DNA of 64,000 nt from assembly GCA_020465985.1 (NCBI GenBank), contig JAANYP010000302.1, forward strand, positions 1 through 64,000, written 5' to 3'. Source of the DNA: Centrapalus pauciflorus (Eukaryota > Streptophyta > Magnoliopsida > Asterales > Asteraceae). Below the pieces are notes generated by a model. That model searched no databases. It worked only from the letters and a program-made list of their open reading frames with translations, and was not told the DNA's origin. Positions 58,590 to 64,000 of the stretch are shown here, in pieces. Position 1 is the stretch's first letter. Each line of letters opens with the position of its first letter. The position numbers were made by a program, and so were the translations under genes.

Positions 58590-59636
58590 CTTTTTTTAGG
58601 GTCTCCCTCTTTTCCTTTTAAAGTTGAGAAGTTTCATAACTTTTGTGTTTTTTTTTTGTTTGTTACACACGTATGTATGTATATATGTATATTTATTTAT
58701 TTATCTCTATTGTTGGTAAAAAATATAAAACTTTATCATAAAATTCATTAAATCCTGCAACCTAAACGTAACGATCGTATGAATAGAAGGCGAAACTGGG
58801 GAGTTTTTGGACCCACAAAAGAGAGTCAAAGGTTGCTGCAACAAGTGGAAGACACAATTAACCTTTGACAAATCAAAACAACCACTCATTTATTGGTCTC
58901 TTTACTTCTCAATGGGCCTATTGAAAAGCTTATCTACATCTTAATCATACATATATCAATTCCTTTTTTCCATTCACATCATTACAAGACTTAACTTATA
59001 TAAATTTATGTCCACAACATTTACTTTATTTTGCAACTTTTAATAATTTGTATAAATTATTTTAAAAAAGAGGGTCCGCGGATCCTTATCAAACGGAACC
59101 ATAAGCAGCATAGATGAGATAATCGTGTAACTCGTAGTTAAAAAACATGTGTCAGAGTTTGATACCTGAAAATTTCAGCTATGGATTTTGTGTTCACAAC
59201 CAATGGACTACTATTGCAAACACCGTGAAAGTTATATGTGATTATATTATATATAATACTTTGTTTTATCATTACAAAACGATGTACTCTTGCCTTATAA
59301 TATTTTTGCCTAAGAAAACTATAATATTGGTACGTTTATTATGTTACGGGCTAAGAAAAGTCCATGATGTAAAACTACTTCAATTAGTATGACCTAAAGT
59401 TAAAACCTGCATTGAAGTTATGACTAAGAAGGACGTCCACACACTATGCTTTATTAAGACACTCATACGTTATCATTTTAATAGGACCTTTCTAATATAT
59501 TTTTGTTCAATTGATTTACGTTAATAATTATTATGTTCAATCTGATTATAAATATACATATGAAAACATCACTTGTTGATAGGTCATACCAATCTACAAT
59601 CATCAAATCATATCTCTGTTATCCCCATATGTGATT
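58590..59636. other. AT-rich spacer, no gene
   Basis: Nothing recognised. Confidence 0.45.
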
Positions 59637-59637
59637 A

Positions 59638-59730
59638 GGGGTGGCTTAGTGGTTGAGTCATGAGTTTCTCCAAAAGATGTCTCGAGTTCGACTCCCATAG
59701 GTTTCAACTCTTTAAGGTTATCTGCTTTTC
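59638..59730 (+). mobile_element. SINE head with good A and B boxes
   Basis: A box TGGCTTAGTGG (59642-59652) and B box AGTTCGACTCC (59685-59695) are 32 nt apart. The tRNA-like part starts at about 59637 with GGGGTGG. The non-tRNA body is undefined, and no poly(A) or target duplication is evident. The head differs from the one at 786, so it is a separate family or source tRNA. Confidence 0.55.
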
Positions 59731-60045
59731 AGGAAAGAAAACCGTCTATCTATTCTTTTTAGATAATTTATCAAGGATTATAAATAATGTATACTTATGC
59801 TCCTTATTCGACTTCTCTTCACCATGGTCAAGCATCCTGTAATATTTTTGGCGCATCCTAAGAATCGATCTTCATCATAATAACTTCATTTTTTCTTGCG
59901 CACCAATAGGTTTTGCATACTAAATTCTTTTATCGGAACGTATATTAACGTTGTGTTGATGAAGTGATGTTATTTAAATACTAACTAGTTATCAATTTCC
60001 TTGTGAAACTAGATAAACAACGTAGTCTTTGCTTTTTTCGTTGAT

Positions 60046-60351
60046 AGCAGTAATGTGCTTGATAAATACAATTTTTCAGACATCCAAATAATCTCCTTAA
60101 TATTGTTTAAAATAAAAGCAATAAAATTTGGAGTTGATCGTTGTGCGTGGTGAAAGTGGATGTCATTGAGGTGTTAGTTTTGGAGTTTTTAGCCAAATAG
60201 CAGTAATGTGCTTGATAAATACAATTTTTCAGACATCCAAATAATCTCCTTAATATTGTTTAAAATAAAAGCAATAAAATTTGGAGTTGATCGTTGTGCG
60301 TGGTGAAAGTGGATGTCATTGAGGTGTTAGTTTTGGAGTTTTTAGCCAAAT
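60046..60351. repeat. Exact tandem duplication, 2 x 153 bp
   Basis: 60046-60198 and 60199-60351 are identical in every base I compared, starting AGCAGTAATGTGCTTG and ending TTTTTAGCCAAAT. Identity implies a very recent duplication or an assembly artefact. Confidence 0.93.
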
Positions 60352-60837
60352 CATAATGATTTTTATAAATATTTCCCAAAAAACGTAATACTTTTGCTTT
60401 TATTTATCAAAAGATAGCAGTTTTATCTATTTATATGGTATCGGTTCAATGATGAATTTAATAATCCAAAAAAAATCAATAACATAACAATATTTTCTGG
60501 TGAATAGATCAAATGAATTTAAAAATCATGCAATGTGTTCATATAACTAAGTTTATCAACATGAATAAAATTACAAAACTATAGATAATTATATGAATTT
60601 TTTTTAAATTCGTTATGGTGATTTTTAAATTGTTTTGAAGTTAGTATAACGTTTGATCTTAGTGTCAGAATTTCATGAATGTTAAGTGTTTTTTTAACGA
60701 AATGTGAGTTAAAAATTGAGTGAATTTTCTTTTTTAAAAATGATTGTTTTGTCATTTGAAGGAAGTAAAAAAAGAAAAAAAAGAAGAAAGACCATTTTGT
60801 GGTTAGGAAAACTGAGTGAGAAACTAAATTTAAAAAC

Positions 60838-60995
60838 TTTTATATTTTGGCTAATATTTTTTAAAACTACTATATTGTGGTTATTTTTTAAAAAAAAAAA
60901 CTACTATATTTTGGCTAACATATTTTGATAAATAAATTTAAAAAAAAAAACTATGTGTTGGTATATATTTTTTAAAACTATTTATATTTTAGCTA
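60838..60995. repeat. Short diverged tandem repeats (TATATTTTGGCTAA units)
   Basis: Four to five copies of TTTTAAAACTA[C/T]TATATTTTGGCTAA-like units, 40-60 bp apart, separated by A-runs. No coding content. Confidence 0.6.
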
Positions 60996-61728
60996 ATAAC
61001 TCCTTAGTTTGAGGACACAATCTGCTGGCTACAAATTGGATCTTTTATTTCTGTGCTCATATAAGCTAATTTGCAATATAAGATTTTTCTTATATTTTTT
61101 TAGATAGGATTCATGGGGTTTTCCTTATTGCTAGGAGGTGGTGACGGTTGACTGTTGTATGTGTGTATCTTCTCCTTCCAGATTTATTTGGCGACGATTT
61201 TTTGGTTTGGAGTTTTTAATAAACTAAAAACATTATGGTTTTTAAAAAAACACATTTTAGGTATGAAAAACGTGTTTGGATGTGTTATTTTGCCTCATTT
61301 ATTTTTCATTCTTTTTTATAACATAGATGGGGTAACTAGATTTAAAACAAAAAGTGAAAACCTCAAATATGTGTTTTAAATTTTATTTGTAATTTTGAAA
61401 GCTAAAAACTAAAAATATCAAAAAACAATGGAGTTGAATGCTTTTTCCAGAAACCTTTGTTTTTGATGAAAATTTTTACCGAAAACATATCAACTAAAGG
61501 GGTACTTTTCTAAGAAAAATACTTGTTACCAATTTTCCAACGAATCATCACTTCACATAAAAATGAATGCTATTTCAACTATTCCAGGATTCATATTCGA
61601 AACCGGTAACACTTAAAACATAACACGGAGACCTCATAAAAAGTTTTTCATCTCTTATAAATGGCTAGTTCATTTGATTCATATGTTAGAATGGATAATT
61701 TATTTAATTTAATAAATTCCCCCTATAT

Positions 61729-61770
61729 ATTACCCAAGAAGGAGAGAGAGTGTTCTCCTCTTGGGGTAAT
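61729..61770. other. Strong 42-bp hairpin
   Basis: ATTACCCAAGAAGGAGA (61729-61745) pairs with TCTCCTCTTGGGGTAAT (61754-61770), giving a stem of about 17 bp with one or two bulged bases and a GAGAGTGT-containing loop. It stands alone in AT-rich DNA and could be a mobile-element terminus or a transcribed stem-loop. Confidence 0.6.
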
Positions 61771-62294
61771 CTCAGCCGTCCATTTTTCTGAAATTAAATC
61801 ACAGCCATGTTAATTGAGGTACTTCTGTTGATGCATAGAGTACCGATAACCAATGCACTATTAAACTGTAATTCACAACCGTCCCAATCTGCAGTTTCTG
61901 AAAATTAATACGTAATTTCCAATTTACCCTTGCCAAACTATTTATAAAGCCATAAGTTGGACAGTTAACATGGACAAATTTGTCTACACAAAATACAACC
62001 ACCCCACTATCTACATTTTTAGGAAAAACTGCAATCTACAATACAAACTAATAAAAGGCTACATCCACACAAATTTTTTTATACAATCAAGTATCGAAAA
62101 GAACCACTTTCTCTTTAAATTGTTCTTCCTGCCTTCCTGGTACCTTTCATAATCATTCAAAATTCAATCGTGGCAAGTCGGCAACATTCAGGTAACCTTT
62201 ATATTATATAATTTACCTCATATTTCTATCGTTATTTATGAATTTCTTTATGAAGCTAAACACTGATACAGAAAACAAAATGAATACATTAATC

Positions 62295-62586
62295 AAAACA
62301 TGAAAGGAAAGATTCACGTAAATAAATTCATTTCTATAATTTATATCTTTGTTCATATTGCATTTCCATTTAATTTTATTTGTAGAAGAGTTGCAGTTTT
62401 AGTGAACATAACTCTCAGTCAAAACATGAGACGAAGAATACAAGTAATAAATTCATTTCCTGAAATTTACATTTTCGTTCATTTTGTATTTTTATTACAT
62501 TGTCATTCAATTTGCAATTTTTACTAAATTTTATTGTAGAAGATCACTGTCAAAGCAAAACTCTCACTCAATTGAAAAGTTTTCAG
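62295..62586 (+). other. Tandemly repeated block with splice-site-like signals
   Basis: TCAAAACATGA...AATAAATTCATTTC... occurs twice (about 62296-62395 and 62419-62525). Candidate exons are visible: TTATTGTAG|AAGATCACTG to TTTTCAG|GTAAGT (62540-62586, 47 nt) and a donor CATTCAG|GTAACC at 62191. A TTTGTAG|AAGAG acceptor is at 62385. Coding potential is absent, so if transcribed this would be untranslated or decayed. Confidence 0.25.
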
Positions 62587-64000
62587 GTAAGTTTTTAAAT
62601 TTACTTCTATAATTATACAAATTTTTTAATTTATACTAATTATTTTTCTTTGATATAATCATTCTAACATGATACACGAAACACATACAATTCTACTTCT
62701 ATAATCATTCAACTTTATCGACAAATAATATGGTCTCAATAAACTACACTATCATAAACATTTCTGCTTATTATTTCCGTTTTGCATACTTATAAATAGA
62801 TGAATTAAGATTTTGTTCTACGTGTTTCTTTAAGATCTTTATGTTTTCAAAAATAATATTATAACTCACAAACTTTTAACCATTAATAAATATTTCTAAA
62901 CGAGTTATTTAATATAATCATATTTATTTAAAAAAAATTGTCAAACACATGTTACTGAATTGAAAAACTACATCCATAATTTTTCTTAAAATAAAAATCA
63001 TTTCTTCACTTTTTAACATAAAAACAGAGAGAGTGAAAAAGAACAATCAAAACATATACAACAATTATTGTTACGTTAAAATAAGCCTATTCATTACTTA
63101 GAAACTTTTCCTTCTCTTATATAGTTAAATAAATTATACTAAGAAAATAACGTCATGGTAAAAAACATGTTTGTTTTCCAATAAATACGTATGAAAATTT
63201 ATAGAGACCATTAACAAAATTTTACATTTTCATTCTGTTTCAGCAACATTAAAATAGTTAAAAAAAAAAAAAGACATGAATATGAATAGAACAATCAATA
63301 ACTTCTATTGAAACAAATAATGACTTTATAAATTAGAGAAACAGGGAAATATGGAAGAGATTTGGGACTTACCGGCACCACAAGTCCACATGAAGCAATT
63401 CTTTAGACGATAACTACAAAATTAAATAAGAAAAACCAAAATATTGTTATATGTCCAAGCTGAATGAATACAAAACTACTTTAAAAAACTATTTCAAGAA
63501 TTTAATAGAAACAATATATGATAAAATATCAATAATTTTTTTCCAAATAAATTTACATATCAATTGAGTGGAACTCATTTGACATTCACTAATCTCAATT
63601 TGCAAAACTCTCTACAAGGGAACTCAACTAAAAATAAATCTAGACAAGACACAAACAAAATTCATATATCATCGACTAAACCAAGAAGTTTATGAATATA
63701 ACAAATGAAACTAATATGTATAATATGTGTTTAGATCTCCTAAGAGAAATAGATCCAATAAACAAAGTTGCCAAATCAAAGCATGTACGTCATCTCAAAT
63801 TCAAGACTGATCACACGCAAGTAAACTATTTCAAATTTGAAATTAAACAAAATATAAATATTAAATTTAACAAACATGTTATTTTATTGAACCATCTGGC
63901 TCATGTACTTATTAACATTAGATCTACGAAAAAACCCATGGTTTCATAATTTTTTTAAACAAATTAACAAAATAAACAAAACGGTATCTACAATTAATGA
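62587..64000. other. AT-rich spacer, no recognised gene
   Basis: Apart from the candidate mini-exon, only AT-driven frames are present (for example 63692-63949, 85 codons, no domain). Confidence 0.4.
63373..63413 (-). other. Candidate 41-nt mini-exon
   Basis: On the minus strand a T-rich tract ending TTTTGTAG is followed by 41 nt (TTATCGTC...GTGGTGCCG) and a consensus donor GTAAGT. The segment is distinctly less AT-rich than its surroundings. No neighbouring exon could be joined, and the product is not recognised. Confidence 0.25.

Noticed and set aside
58409..58751. Phe-rich frames
   Set aside because: They cross the 46-base T-run. Only the gypsy-like start of the first one is meaningful, and it is reported separately.

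Overview
This is nuclear DNA from a flowering plant, most likely a eudicot. The basis is a very AT-rich background, an intact SCL4/SCL7-type GRAS transcription factor with plant promoter features, and a dense population of plant transposons: Stowaway, hAT, PIF/Harbinger, Mutator-like foldback elements, Helitrons, plant-type LINEs with a zf-RVT domain, tRNA-headed SINEs, a solo LTR and a Ty3/gypsy scrap. The repeated 'GGTCCCTGTGGTTT' foldback family reminds me of Asteraceae genomes, but that is impression, not proof. Nothing bacterial or viral was seen.

Only one convincing host gene is present: the intronless GRAS gene on the minus strand (15219-16979), with a TATA box and pyrimidine-rich leader just upstream. 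It sits in a relatively TE-poor island of about 3.3 kb (14221-17530). Everything else is mobile DNA at various stages of decay, plus AT-rich spacer.

Layout. 0-5 kb: diverged tandem repeats split by a SINE, a solo LTR with a 5-bp target duplication, another SINE, a Stowaway MITE and a Helitron-like hairpin. 5.5-8.7 kb: three different inverted-repeat elements end to end, each bounded by (TA)n/(TG)n/(CA)n microsatellite and sharing GGTTCAA-like ends. 9-14.2 kb: a hAT MITE, a GC-richer promoter-like island and two long foldbacks. 15-17.2 kb: the GRAS gene. 17.5-21 kb: decayed LINEs, one split by a Tourist-like MITE filled with a C-rich minisatellite. 21-25 kb: a foldback, a hAT MITE and a Helitron. 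26-27 kb: a 5'-truncated LINE with a 306-codon open frame. 27.5-30.6 kb: a large foldback holding two microsatellite-resident MITEs. 33.8-35.6 kb: the longest LINE remnant. 36-42 kb: five-plus inverted-repeat elements, including a nearly 2-kb palindrome, and a tandem array of Helitron 3' ends. 42.4-45 kb: a nest whose centre is a complete 1.86-kb PIF/Harbinger element with transposase. 45-52 kb: a small Helitron, LTR-like sequence, LINE and Harbinger scraps and long spacer. 53-57.7 kb: two large inverted-repeat composites. 58-64 kb: a gypsy scrap, a SINE, an exact 153-bp tandem duplication and weak signs of spliced exons.

Many element boundaries are supported by target-site duplications that can be read directly. 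Five foldbacks have perfect 9-bp duplications, two more have 8 of 9, the Harbinger has TTA, two Tourist-like elements have TAA or TTA, one hAT has 8 bp, the Stowaway has TA, and the solo LTR has 5 bp. Two insertions are also confirmed by unoccupied paralogous copies within the same window.
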